DNA from: Malania oleifera
Taxonomy: Eukaryota; Streptophyta; Magnoliopsida; Santalales; Ximeniaceae
DNA: 64,000 nucleotides
Direction: 5' to 3'
Assembly: GCF_029873635.1 (NCBI RefSeq)
Contig: NC_080418.1
Location: forward strand, 14,301,562-14,365,561
Position 1 is the stretch's first letter. Every line of letters starts with the position of its first letter. Shown in pieces: positions 21,103 through 32,779 of this stretch. The position numbers and the translations under genes were made by a program. The notes beneath the pieces were generated by a model. The model did no database searches, was not told the origin of the DNA, and saw nothing but the letters and a program-made list of their open reading frames with translations.

Positions 21103-24100
21103 ATGGGCAACGGACTGGGGAAGCTCACCACCTGCTTCAGCAGCAGCGTCGGGGAGTCTCGCCGGCGGCCGGACTTTCCCGTTCTGATTTCAGACCCTCT
21201 CGATGAAGGGTTAGGCCACTCTTTTTGCTACGTCCGACCCGACCCGTATCGACTATCTTCCTCTAAGGTTCACTCCGAAGAGGCCACCACTTTCCGATCA
21301 ATCTCAGGGGCCTCCGTGAGCGCCAACACATCGACGCCTCTGTCCACGGCGTTCGTCGATCTCTATTCCTACACCACTCTCGATCGGGCATCGGCTTTCG
21401 AGAGCTCAACTTCCTTCACCTCCATGCCCTTACAGCCTATCCCCCGAAATTTGATGAATTCGGGTCCTTTACAGGGGATTCCTGGATCTGGACCACTCGA
21501 ACGTGGATTCTTGTCCGGCCCGATCGAGAGAGGGTTCATGTCGGGACCGCTCGATCGCGGGATGTTCTCGGGTCCAATCGAAAAGGGTTCGTCGGATCAG
21601 TTCCAAAGGAGCTTCTCACATGGGGGTTTTGCGTTAAGATCCAGATCGACAAAGGGGTCTTTGATTCGGGTCCTCCAGAGGGCGATCTCGAAGACGATAT
21701 CTCGAGGGCAGAACTCAATTGTTGCTCCGATCAAAGGAGTCGTTTCGGTGAAGGACCCGGCTTGGATTGTCGGGTCGGAGAAGAACAATGAGAATCTGAC
21801 TGTGAGCAGTCTCAATTTGAGCAGTGATGGGAGCTTGGAAGACTATGATTCTTTGGAGAGCCAGAATCTTCAATGGGCGCAGGGGAAGGCCGGAGAAGAC
21901 AGAGTTCACGTCGTTGTCTCGGAGGAGCACGGGTGGGTTTTTGTGGGGATTTATGATGGATTCAACGGCCCTGATGCGCCCGATTATCTTGTGTCCAATC
22001 TCTACTCTGCAGTTCACAAGGAGCTCAAGGGATTACTGTGGGATGACGAGAAGTTTGATTCCTCCCCGGCTGCCGCTCCCCCGGCGACCCCTGCTTCTTC
22101 CGATGATTGGAATTATTCAGAAATGGATAATTCACATCAGTTTGTGGACAGCGATTTCCCGAGGAATCGAACAACCGAGGGTTGTTCCCAATGTGAGGAG
22201 CAAGAAAATTACCCATGTGGAAGCGGTGAGAATTTTGATCTGAATTTGAAGAGGAATAAGCAGGGGAAGAATTTGAGGAGTAAGTGCCGAGGGGCGGGGA
22301 AGAAATGGGAGGAGAACCAGAGGAGGTGGAGATGTGAATGGGACCGCGAGAGACAAGAGCTCGATCGAAGATTGAAGGAACAGCTGAATCGATCGGGTTC
22401 GGATAGATCAAAAGCCATTAATCATTCAGATGTACTGAAAGCTCTGTCTCAAGCATTGAAGAAAACAGAGGAGGCCTATTTGGAGATTGCAGATAAGATG
22501 GTTGTGGAAAATCCTGAGTTAGCTTTGATGGGTTCTTGCGTTCTTGTGATGTTGATGAAAGGGGAAGATGTTTATGTGATGAATGTGGGTGACAGTCGAG
22601 CTGTGTTAGCTCAGAAGGTGGACACTGATTTTTGGCTTGCAAAAATCCGCCAGGATTTGGAGAAGATCAATGAAGAAACAATGCACGATCTGGAAGCTTC
22701 GGACTGTGATAAATCCAATGCTGTAGCCTGTTTAACTGCTTGTCAACTCACCATGGATCATAGCACTTCTGTGGAAGAGGTAAAGTCTTTGTAGAGAAAT
22801 GCTGGGCTGATTGATTGGATAGAAAGTAGACTTTCTTTCTTTGCATTTCATTATTTGATCAAGCGTTAATTGACGATATTGTGTTGCATTTCAGGAAGTT
22901 AAAAGAATAAGGAATGAACATCTGGACGATATTTGTGCTGTGATAAATGACCGTGTGAAAGGCTCGTTGAAGGTCACTCGGGCTTTTGGTGCTGGTTTTC
23001 TCAAACAGGTATTTGCAGATTTGTTCTCTGGATGTTTTGAACTTATTCAATAAGAAGTAGGAACAGATTATGATTCTGAACTAGTTTAGCTCTTTTGATG
23101 CTGGAGGAAAGTAGATTTGGTGAAATGTTTCGGAAGACCACTTCATGAATACTTTATAACTCCAGATGATTGATATCTTTTAGTTAACAAACCCTATATG
23201 CAACCTTTCTGGAAAAGTGATCACCTCTTTATTAATCTCATAGAATGACAAATTTCATTAAAATAGCTTATTAGCATCATAATTATACTAATACGCACCT
23301 CATTGGGAGAATCTATCATCTCCCGTCTAATTTCATTTTGGTTTGATTGGCTTGACACACTGGTGAATTTGAGCTAGGAGATTTGCAGCAAGTTTTAGTC
23401 ACTTCCAATTTCCCAAAAGGATAGTTAAAAATGATGAAGGAATTCTTTTCTTGCAAGTGTAGTAGTAACCTTGGAGACCATTAGCTTCTGTTCTTCTTGG
23501 TAGACAAATTCAGCGGAATCATATTCCTTCATTCCTCTTTCGAAAAATTTCCAATTAAGCCTTCAGAAAAATGAGATATACTGCAAAATATACCAAAAAG
23601 AAATTCTAGGTGCCTATAAATCTTCTTGCTGTGGATAACTTTTTAGAAGCAAATAGCTAGGTTCCTTTGTCCACACTGAGTAATGAGATTCTGAATTTGA
23701 ATATGATCCCTCAAGGGGTCTTTCAGAAGTTTCATATGAGTGTTCGCTGCAAAGTTGAGCATTCCTTTTGGGGATAATAATATATGGAGTGCAAACCTCA
23801 GATAAATGATAAATCCATAGCTCATAATGCACTTGTACTTGGGGAATTTTCTGTCATCAAGTATAAGAATTCATATTTCCATGCCTATGTGTTTAGAAAC
23901 TGGTGTTTCCATTTGTCTATCAGTGTATTAGAATTCATCTTCTGTGCTTAATATTGTTTGATTACAATCTAGGCTTTCGATTTCTAATACTGGGTATTAC
24001 TCCAAATTGATGCAGCCTAAATGGAACAATGCGCTCCTGGAGATGTTCAGAATCGATTATGTAGGGACTTCCCCATACATCACCTGTTTCCCATCTCTAT

Positions 24101-24497
24101 ACCACCACAGATTAGGCCCGAAGGACAGGTTTTTGATATTGTCCTCCGATGGTCTCTACCAGTACTTCACGAACGAGGAGGCTGTTTCCGAGGTTGAGCT
24201 TTTCATCACCTTGTCACCCGAAGGCGATCCAGCACAGCATCTGGTTGAGGAACTGCTGTTCCGTGCAGCGAAGAAAGCTGGTATGTCTCAACAAATACCA
24301 TAGAGAATTTATCTTTCAACTATGCGACATAACCCATGGAAAAGCAGATCATTGATTTTTTGTTTTGGGTGGGGATTGCAGGTATGGATTTCCATGAATT
24401 GCTTGAAATTCCACAAGGGGATCGGCGAAGGTACCATGACGATGTTTCCATCATCGTCATCTCCTTGGAGGGGAGGATATGGCGGTCTTGGGTATAA
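21103..24497 (+). CDS. POLTERGEIST-like protein phosphatase 2C (723 aa, four exons)
   Basis: Exons 21103-22779, 22895-23008, 24016-24280, 24382-24497; introns of 115, 1007 and 101 bp, all GT-AG. The coding total of 2172 bp is in frame. The start is the ATG giving MGNGLGK; the open frame extends 16 codons upstream only from a TTG. MGNG with Cys11 is a myristoylation/palmitoylation signal, as in POL and PLL1, which act at the plasma membrane in CLAVATA stem-cell signalling. The family block [14 protein letters not shown] and SGPLERG repeats (about residues 119-161) are present. PP2C motifs: [23 protein letters not shown] (Asp285), [19 protein letters not shown] (Asp497), [23 protein letters not shown] (Asp642) and HDDVSI (Asp705/706). 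A charged insert (about residues 315-440) splits the domain. Which POL/PLL paralogue it is remains open. Confidence 0.96.
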
Positions 24498-24521
24498 GCA
24501 GCAGCAGCAGCAGCAGCAGCA
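24497..24521 (+). repeat. (CAG)n right after the PP2C stop
   Basis: Eight CAG units begin within two bases of the TAA stop, so they are 3' UTR and not a polyglutamine tract. Confidence 0.9.
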
Positions 24522-24755
24522 GGGAGAGCCCAGCTATAGAAAATATAGAGAAATCAGCAAAGGCATTTCCATTTTTGGTTTCCTTTTTTCATTTTTCCGA
24601 TATCCTGGCCATCATTGTAGGACCCCAATTAAGCTCCAGAGTGCCTGAGAGACTTGGTTGTGTAATTTTACCTGGGTGATGAGGGGTGTAAAGGTGTAAA
24701 AAACTGGTTCATGTTGATTCTGTGAACTGTCATATAGAATTGTAATTTTCTAATC

Positions 24756-24761
24756 AATAAA
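24756..24761 (+). promoter_or_regulatory. PP2C poly(A) signal
   Basis: AATAAA about 260 bp after the stop codon, in TAATCAATAAAAAAAATGC. It is the nearest plausible polyadenylation signal. Confidence 0.6.
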
Positions 24762-24789
24762 AAAAATGCAATTCCTTTCGAAAGAGTTT

Positions 24790-26250
24790 TGCCTCTTATT
24801 CCCCTTAATCGCCATCTATTAATTTATTCCCGTCCTTCGTATGAACATCTTAATCAAGGTCGGTCTGGAGGTACCACGTCAAGATTAATTGTAACTCGAT
24901 CGGGTGTCTACTTTTTTCGAGATGCCAAAAAATTTATGTCAACGCACTTTACAAGACAGGATCGATGTTAGGACACTGATTACTTCGGAGAACTCTTAAG
25001 CTGACCCTAGCTCCTCTTTGTCGATTATTAATATGAAAGATGGGTAATGCATGAAGGCTGAAACCCAGAAAGAAGGTAGGCAGGAACAGTCAACTGGAAT
25101 AAAATCTTAAAATTGGAAAGGGGAAATGCATGATACATGAGACATTAATCAAAGAGAAACATCAAAACCCTGCATAGTCAACCAGTCACACAAACATCAC
25201 ATTCAAGGTTTCCAAAAAAAAGCTCCAACACATTGAAGGATGATTCTTCAGTCCACCGTTGGCTTCTTTGGATCATTCACTCATTCATTCATTCATTCAA
25301 GCCTTCTACTGCCACCCATTTGCCTCTCTTTCACTCTCACCCTCATTTATTTAGGGTTTAGGCAAGCGGCCCAAACAGAACCGAAAGAAAATAAGAGAAT
25401 TGATGAGAATGAAGTGTATGCGTGAAGGGGTTGGGTGTATTAATTGGGAAGACGGATTTGTAAGAATCGGCCAACTCCTACCCACCTTTTGGAAGGATAG
25501 TAAATGCACAGCAGTTGGGTGACGAGGTGAGGAGGTGGAGGCGGAGGCGGAGGCGGAGGCGGAGGCGGAGGCGGAGGCGGGTGCGGGTGTCATCCTCATT
25601 TTAGCAATTAATAGAACATGCCTAGTAAGTTCCATCTCATTCATTTCAACCCATATTTTGCTTCTCCCGCGGTTCTCCCCTTCTCCACATTTTATTATTA
25701 TTTTTTAAATATTTTTTTATGAATGTTGACTTTTTAAGCTGTCTATTTTTACAAATCAAAAGTTTTAAAAGATTAGTATGAACTCTTTAATTTTCCCATC
25801 TCATGTTTAGAAGGGGTAGGAATCAAATTACTGATGATTTTTTATTTTTTATGTAAGGATAGGAAAATATAATCAAATTTATCACGATAGATTAGTACTT
25901 TATCTACAAATTTAAGCTATTAAGTTGTATGCCAACAATATATATCAAGTATCTCCTGATAATCAATTCTGATAACATGTTAAATTATTACTTTACCTAA
26001 AAGTTTAACCCATTAAGTTACGAGATAACAATGTATATCAACCTTTGACATATCACTTATCTGGTCATTCTCTATTTAAATTTTCATTATTTTTCAAATC
26101 AGGCATACTATAAATGCAATACCCATGTTCACTTTTTTGTTTAATTTAATTTGAGGAGGAGATTAGGCCTGAACCAATTGAATAGGTGTACTACCTTTTC
26201 ATCATAGCTGCCCGACAGCAAAGGCAATTGACCTTTCCTGGGATTGGCTT
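24790..26250. other. Intergenic DNA downstream of PP2C
   Basis: No convincing gene. It includes an ATTC-type run near 25270-25298 and the GGCGGA repeat at 25529-25583. Several open frames here are low-complexity or random. Confidence 0.6.
25529..25583. repeat. GGCGGA hexanucleotide repeat
   Basis: About eight GGCGGA units in an AT-rich setting. The minus-strand frame it creates (an Ala-Ser run) is an artefact. Confidence 0.9.
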
Positions 26251-26305
26251 TGGGCCTTTCCTACACAGCTTAGGTGGAGGGAGAATATCGAACCTCCCGC
26301 ACGAC

Positions 26306-26342
26306 GGGGATATTAATTCAGTGGTAGAGCGCGCTCATAATG
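26306..26342 (+). pseudogene. tRNA-like 5' half, resembling plastid trnI-GAU
   Basis: TATTAATTCAGTGGTAGAGC followed by GCGCTCATAAT resembles the acceptor, D-arm and anticodon-stem start of plastid tRNA-Ile (TAGCTCAGTGGTAGAGCGCG). The GC to AT changes and the missing 3' half make it non-functional. A plastid insertion or a decayed nuclear tRNA both fit; the flanks do not look plastid to me. Confidence 0.35.
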
Positions 26343-26689
26343 GACTGAACTTGAGTTAGTCCATTTATCATTTTTCCAAGATTTAAAAATCAAAACTTGC
26401 AGTATAAAAGTTCAAATTTTTAACTATCAGAATGTTTGAGAAGAGATACACAAAAGTACCATTAAGAGTAATTTAATAAAATTTTGCAATCCTTGCTCCC
26501 AAAATAAATGCGTACGCAATGTTTTAACTTTTTTGTTCAACCTTTTCGTCTTTTGTATATAAAAAAGATGTATGGTTTTATGTCCATTAAATTATTATAT
26601 ACTTTTAGCGTGTCAAATTAGTTATTATTGAATCAACCATTACGCAACGAAATAATAAGAATTTTTTTAAAAAATAAAATATGCGATGG

Positions 26690-27025
26690 AAGTCAAATTC
26701 TTACACCGCGTGAGTATTGGGAGTTCATGTGACCCACCAGATGTGTCTTGATCGACGGCTGCTGCATCGATTGCACGACTATCCCGCTGCATCAAAAGGC
26801 AGACGATGATATTGACAGGCAACTGGACCTATACAAGACTTGGGCCACCAAATCTCCGATTTGTAGGCCCACTGGACTCTTCTGGCCCAAACTGGGCCGG
26901 CACAAGCCGGTCCTCGCACTCGCTAGCTGGCCAGCTAGCTTTGAGTTGTGGCCTGTGGGCCTCAAGGATTCACTTGGACATGGACAATACAGTCCAATGG
27001 TTGGGACACTTTTTGTAGACAAGTA
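26690..27025. other. GC-rich island with TGGGCC/GGCCCA motifs
   Basis: Within about 130 bp (26837-26965) there are five TGGGCC or GGCCCA-type strings, including GGCCCAAACTGGGCC. Such site II elements bind TCP factors in plant housekeeping promoters. No gene lies beside it; overlapping open frames on both strands look random. Confidence 0.45.
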
Positions 27026-27730
27026 AATACACATAAAGTCGTATTTGAGAGCATATATTTTAAGATTTTAATTTAAATTTATGTTAATTTTTTTAAAGAA
27101 AATTATATAATTTTATATGGTGTTTAGGCTAAATCCAGACAAACCAATGTTTTGTGTTATGGACGAGCTTAATTTTGACCAAAAATATATTTATAATTTA
27201 AAGAGTTGACGTCTGATCAAAATATTATTATTATTTGTTTTATACGTAAAATTGCAAGTATAATTTCAAAATAATTTATTTAATTTTTCAAAAAAATTAA
27301 ATCTAGATGCATCTTAGCCACTCATAAATATGATCATTAGTGAGATCCATTCTCATGAGTGGTCCGAATACGCTTACAAATCCACGTTTGGAATACTTAG
27401 CACGAGTCAAGTTTAAATATAAAAAGATAAAGATTTTGATCTCATCCTTAAAAATGGAAAAAAATTTAGGGATAGTATCTCATACATTTAGTTTTGTTTT
27501 TTTACTTTTTATTCATGTACTTGTTATGACATTTGTATCCATATGATATTGCCTCTTGTTGAAAAATGTTAAAATTTTTACTAATAATTATATAAAGGAA
27601 AAGAAAGAAAAATATAAAGAATTCTACCTTTTTTAATGTTTGGATATCCAAAAAAAGAGAGAAATAAAATAAAAATATAATAAATTATTTAACAAAAATT
27701 AAATTTGCGCATCCTCAATATTTTTTTTCT
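27026..27730. other. AT-rich intergenic DNA
   Basis: No feature recognised beyond A/T runs. Confidence 0.6.
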
Positions 27731-28110
27731 TAATTTTTAATTTAATTAGAATTATTTTTCATTAATATTGTCTTATATAGAAAGTAAATGTAGTAGAAAA
27801 TAAATTTTCTTTTCTTTTCTTTCTCCAAACAAAATTCTTAATCAAACTGGTCCTAAGCATTTTAAAAGTAGTTGATTAACTTAGAATGAATGTTAGACAT
27901 TTGTTCTACTAATTATATTAATGTTGTGTTTGGAAAATTTCAATGCAATTTTGTATTATATCTTCTCCAAATCCAATACAAATTCAAATTCAAGGTCAAG
28001 TGAAACATTGGGTAAGTGTTCAAAAAGTAATTGATTAATTTTGTAATCTAAAAATGATATAATAATAACGATAATAATATGACTATTTTATTATTTTTAC
28101 TTATTAAAAT

Positions 28111-28381
28111 TATAAAAAAAATCATGTAGTTGTACTAGATTATTTGAAAACATAGCAAGAAAATCCTAGGATATCAAATATCAACAAATAATCAAATAAT
28201 GTAACAAGAAGATCTAGGTTAAATCAACAATGGACAAAATCGTCGACGATTTCATCAAACTGTCGACGATTTCCTACTGAATTAGTTTCTGTCTGAAACC
28301 ATTGATGTAACCATTGATGGTCTATACAAAATCATCGATGATTTTCAAATAATCTAGTACAACTATATGATTTCCTTTATA
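28111..28381. mobile_element. 271-bp TIR element (MITE) with 5-bp target duplication
   Basis: Terminal inverted repeats of about 40 bp begin TATAAA and include TAGTTGTACTAGATTATTTG; mismatches are few. AAAAT flanks both sides (28106-28110 and 28382-28386), and copy 2 of the segmental duplication has a single AAAAT at the matching place. The interior has two perfect palindromes, AAATCGTCGACGATTT (28237-28252) and AAAATCATCGATGATTTT (28328-28345). Superfamily not assigned. Confidence 0.75.
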
Positions 28382-29299
28382 AAAATTGTCAGTTGGCATC
28401 CCACAATTGAGCACCCAGTCTTACTTGTTGACATTAGACTTTTTTGTTAAGAAATTGGATTGCATTTGAAACATTTAAATAAGAATGTCGCCATGCATTT
28501 GTCAATCTCTCTCTCTCTCTCTCTTCAAAGACATAATCAAATGGGCTCCTTTAATTATTAATTCTTTTAATTAAGCTGATAATCAACTTAATTAATTAAT
28601 TAACTAATCAATCAATCAATCGACCATTCTCATTTCTCATCAATCACCCTCCTTTGGACTCATAAGAGAAAACAAAAGGATACCAACAAAATTTAGCAAA
28701 TAAAATTAAAAGACTACAAATTAATTAATTTAGTAATTTAATAAATTAAGTAGTAGGTCATTTTCTTAAGTTGACTATGCTAAATTCTTGAGGGATGGTT
28801 GGATTTAAATCATCTTAGTTCTCTAAACAATTTCCTTTTTGTAAATCCAATATATATAAGTCAAAAAAAAAAATAACAGGATTTTATGAGAAGGAAATTT
28901 GTTGCCTTTTTGAGTTCTATCTCGTTTTAATTATGACAAATACAAAGTATCTTACCTACACATTGAGTATGTGTGCAGTATTATCACTTTGCATACACGG
29001 ATAATAAGGACAACATAAAAGTCATGAGAAGCTGAAATTCAACGTCACCTGGCGCATGACATGATTATACGAAATGCAAAAGAAATGAAAACAAATATTT
29101 CAAATTGTAATTGCATTCAGTTTATTTGGATCTGTGATATTAATATGGTCTATAATAATTGCATCTCATGCATGATAGGGATGAATGCTTAATGGATCAT
29201 GGATTGACTTATAGGAACCAATACCCTTAAGATAAAATGCCAGAACTTACTCACACAGGGTTGAAAATGCTTTAGGGCCAAAATGGATTTAACAAAGAC

Positions 29300-29755
29300 T
29301 TCGGTCGACCGACGCCATATTTTTAGGCTTAATTTATAAGCTTAGTTGACCGAATAGACTGTAGGCCAGAAAGTCAACATTTGACTAAGTCTCGGTCGAC
29401 TAATCGATCTGTGTTATAAACGCTTCGGACGATCGAATAGGTAGAAGTCAAATATTTGACTTGACTCAGTCGACCGACCCATTTTTGAATTGAGCTTTCT
29501 CGGTCGACTGAACTTCAAAAGTGCATTTTTTTATCTTCCCTGGTTGACCAAACCTGAAGTTCAAAATGAGCTCAGTCGACCGAAATTCAAAGTTCGGCAA
29601 ACCGAATATCTAGCTGGTCAACCAAACCCATGAAGGGTTCAAAATCACCCTGAGACGGTCGACCATACCTACGGGCTACAGTTCAAAATTAAGGTGGTCG
29701 ATCGAATTTATTAATATGGTCGACTGAACATTGGCCACGGTAGACCGAATCTCAC
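29300..29755 (+). repeat. GGTCGACCGAAC array in LTR A
   Basis: About 14 degenerate copies spaced 20-50 bp, such as TCGGTCGACCGACG, CAGTCGACCGACC, CTGGTTGACCAAACC, GGTCAACCAAACC and TGGTCGACTGAAC. Common variants (TTGACC, GTCAACC) are single CpG transitions. Confidence 0.9.
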
Positions 29756-29828
29756 GGGTTGCCAAGAAATAACCACGGTAATTGGGGTTAAAACTTAATT
29801 AAACTTTTTTCAAAATTCTAAATAAGTC

Positions 29829-29863
29829 CCCAACAGTTATATTTTGTGGAGTACCTATATATG
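29829..29863 (+). promoter_or_regulatory. MSA-like motif plus TATA, LTR A
   Basis: CCCAACAGTTA (one change from CCCAACGGTTA) and TATATATG 27 bp further on. Confidence 0.55.
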
Positions 29864-31722
29864 CCACTTCATTTGCTTTAATCAGGTAGGAGATTAGCAA
29901 ATAGATTTAGGAAAAATCCTCTCAAACTCTTATACTCCCATTTGCCCATACAACATATTTTCAAGCAAAATTTTTCATACTCTTTCATTACTTGCTAAAA
30001 TATTTTTAAAAGTGGAGAGATTTATTTGCTTATACTTCTCACTTGCAAATTAATTGCAAGTTGAAGGGGAGTTTTGAGCTTTATTGTTGCGAGTATTTTC
30101 CTACACCAATCTCTATATACTCTCAAATTTCTATACTTATTTTGAAATTCTTCATTGAGAGTTTGCTTGGTAATTTTTCTCATATTGTTGTTAATTGATT
30201 AGCATTGTTTGGGAAAATTATTTTAACTTGTGAGTTTCTTGCATATAAATTGCAAGAACTGAAAGTATGCATTTAACCTTGATAAATCTTTTGCAAACTT
30301 ATTCCATAACCTCTTTTGTGCTTCATTTTTTAAATATATTACTGAGGTATTTGATTAAGGTTATTTAGATTCTTTGTTTGCTTACATTGTGAAAATATCT
30401 TCTAGAATGAAAGACCTCACTCACTCACATGTACACACACACACACACACAAATATATATATATATATATATAGTAGATACATTGTTTAGACCAAATCTC
30501 ACTTGAGCATTAATTCTCTATCATACTTGAGTGCATTGGTTGTATAGTACTTATTGTAGTACATATTTGCTTCGTGTAAAAAGCATCTCGATTGTACACA
30601 AATTTTATATTATCTGATTGTATTCCAGACATGGCCTGCGATGGATCTTCTCCACCCCTTTAAGGAGAGATTATAAAGGTTGGGGTCAGTCCTATTAATC
30701 TGACCCGAGGTTTCCCTTGCCCAGTAAAGAGAGGGTGTTGTAAATGGTGTCGCTCCACCCGCAAGTGAGCAAAGGTAGTGAATCCTCTTACTTGTGAGCT
30801 TGAGGCGGGGACATAGACAGTGTTGGCCCAACCCTGATATCATAATGTGTGTCATTCTCTCTTTCTCTTATAGTCTTTATACATCCGCACTTTGATATAT
30901 GCACATGTATGTTTAATCATTTATTATTTTGATTGTTCTTCATGCATGCTTTGAATATTGTGGGTACTGGAATCTATTTAGAAAGACCGTAGGTTGCAAT
31001 ACATTGCTTGTGGACTCGAATTAAACCTAAGAAAGTTTTAAAATTCCAATTCATCCACTTTTTGGGAATACACCAATTCCAACAAAATTAAAATTTTGTT
31101 TGGATTTTAGATGGTTCCGTACAATAATTACTTGTAATTGACTCGCAAACTTTTTTTTTTTTTTCTAAAAATAAAATTTAGTTTGATTTATGTTTATACT
31201 GGGTCTAGACTACATAATCTCTTGTCATAATCCCTTTTCACTCCTTCCGAAATCTGAACATAAGACTTTTAATAGGCAAGTCTCAAATTTTAATAATTAA
31301 AATGTTTCTTAGGAAACTTATTAACCCAAAAAGACTGCATACACAATTTAAGACAATGCACACTATAAAAGCAAAATCTAAGGTATACTTGTCTTTCCTA
31401 AAAAGGAAAAGTAAAAGAGAAAAACATGTAGGATCGATTAGAATTCCCATAAAAGCATGGTGTAAAAGTGGAAGACATAAATTCTATATTTAGAATTAAT
31501 GAGGCAAAAATCTTACAAAATCCTCCTTTTTCATAAAAGGGGTTTGGGAGTAGGAATTGACTTGAGCCCTACATTTATTTTGAAGAACTTAAATTAAAGG
31601 TCACAAATAAAGAGCCAGGTCGTAGGTCATTTTTTTTAACACCCTACTAATTAATCTCTAAAAAAAAGACATAAAAAACATAATTCTTTTATGTAGAATT
31701 AAAAAAAAAAAAAACAGATTAT

Positions 31723-31895
31723 AAGATACTTGCAGAAATTAAGGTTGCATATTTTGACACCCTTCAATAGATTTCTCTAATGAAACTTCATCATCCCACA
31801 CTCACCTATATGACCTAACCGCATATGCCAGAAGACTGTACTATCTGACTCATACTCTGCAGCTTTAGCTCCACCTACAACTATGGTACCTAGCA
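31723..31895 (-). pseudogene. TNT1/Tork-like copia GAG-pre-integrase fragment
   Basis: Minus-strand frame with LLGTIVVGGAKAAEYESD, VFWHMRLGHIGECGMM and LLKGVKICNLNFCKY, the GAG-pre-integrase block of TNT1/Tork elements. It follows on from the gag-protease piece at 34245-35330; LTR pieces sit between them. Everything downstream (integrase, RT, 3' LTR) is missing at the junction with duplication copy 1. Confidence 0.75.
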
Positions 31896-31899
31896 AGTG

Positions 31900-32779
31900 A
31901 TTAGATAGTTTTATTATTAATTAGAAATTTTTGATTCAAGTGAGTTTTTTCATTCAAAGACTTGATAGTTTTAATATTCCAAAATCTACTTGATTGACAA
32001 GTCTAAAGGTTATGTATATACACTTGAGAGAAATATTGTTTTGACAAAGTGTATTTCAAATCTTTGCAATCTTCAAAGTTGTTTGTGTATTCAAAGATTT
32101 AACCTAAGTTCTCCGAAGCATTGACTTACATAAATATTTTTGGGAGATTTGATAAAAGGGATAGTTAGTGAATCATACTCTTGCATATAATGATTATATC
32201 GTTTCATACATTCTGAGCTTCAAGTTTCATCATATAATTATGTATTAGGAATTTCAATTGTACTCACTAGTTTTGTTAGAAGCAACTTAGAGTATTTTAC
32301 AGATTTGATTGTAATCACAGTTCGGGTTGTGAACCGGGTTTGAGGATAGAGTTATGTCATTTGTAAGCTGCAGAGTAAGAGGAAGTTGTATCTCTTGTAA
32401 GCAGCGGATGTAAGGGAAGCTCCGTCCCAATTTAAGGAGCAAGGATTATAGTGGAATCCTTTAGTGGGTTGCTCAAGGCGAGGACATAGATCGGGTTAGC
32501 TGAATCTCGTAAAAACTGCGTTTGCATTCTCTCTTCCCTTATCTCTGTACTTTCTGCACTATATTTCATTAAGCGTATTTCATGTGTATGTTGAATAACT
32601 CTACACACACTTAATTGGGTAAAAAAAATACATTGAAAAAATAAATTTAATTCAGTCTTAAATCCCTATAATTGATTTGTTAAATATAAAAATAGGGATT
32701 AAGTGGTAAATAGTTTCAAAGAATTTTAAAATACCTAATTCACCCCCCCCCCCCTCTTAGGATTACACCTAAATCAACA
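31900..32779 (+). mobile_element. Partial SIRE LTR F
   Basis: 3' part of an LTR of the family at 48182-50270, plus orientation, ending TTACACCTAAATCAACA. It shows GGAAGCTCCGTCCC, AAGGAGCAAGG and CTCGTAAAAACTGCG. The 5' part, including promoter and array, is lost. Confidence 0.75.

Larger units (their letters stand above)
28900..31084 (+). mobile_element. Solo LTR A (SIRE-type copia)
   Basis: A 2185-bp LTR, TGTTGCC ... TTCCAACA, flanked by perfect AAATT duplications (28895-28899, 31085-31089). The other copy of the segmental duplication has the uninterrupted site near 38990. Order inside: GGTCGACC array, MSA-like motif, TATA box, a long leader with an AC/AT microsatellite (30430-30475), and the U5 end with GGGAATACACCAATTCC. 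Confidence 0.92.
27731..31722. repeat. Segmental duplication, copy 1
   Basis: Matches 38053-39525 in the same orientation. Shared strings include AGAAAATAAATTTTCTTTTC, ATCAAATGGGCTCCTTTAAT, TCTAAACAATTTCCTT and GATGGTTCCGTACAATAATT. Copy 1 is longer because it holds a TIR element (28111-28381) and a solo LTR (28900-31084), both absent from copy 2. Confidence 0.88.

Noticed and set aside
21597..22642. Several minus-strand frames of 60-128 codons opposite the PP2C exon
   Set aside because: They lie inside a long conserved coding exon and show no recognisable domain; antisense shadows.
24497..24521. CAG run as a coding polyglutamine or polyserine tract
   Set aside because: In the spliced PP2C frame the TAA stop comes just before it; the open frame through it is a different frame.
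25351..25644. Minus-strand Ala-Ser-rich ORF
   Set aside because: Generated by the GGCGGA hexanucleotide repeat.
26306..26342. Functional tRNA gene
   Set aside because: The 3' half, T-arm and B box are absent and the D-arm bases are altered.
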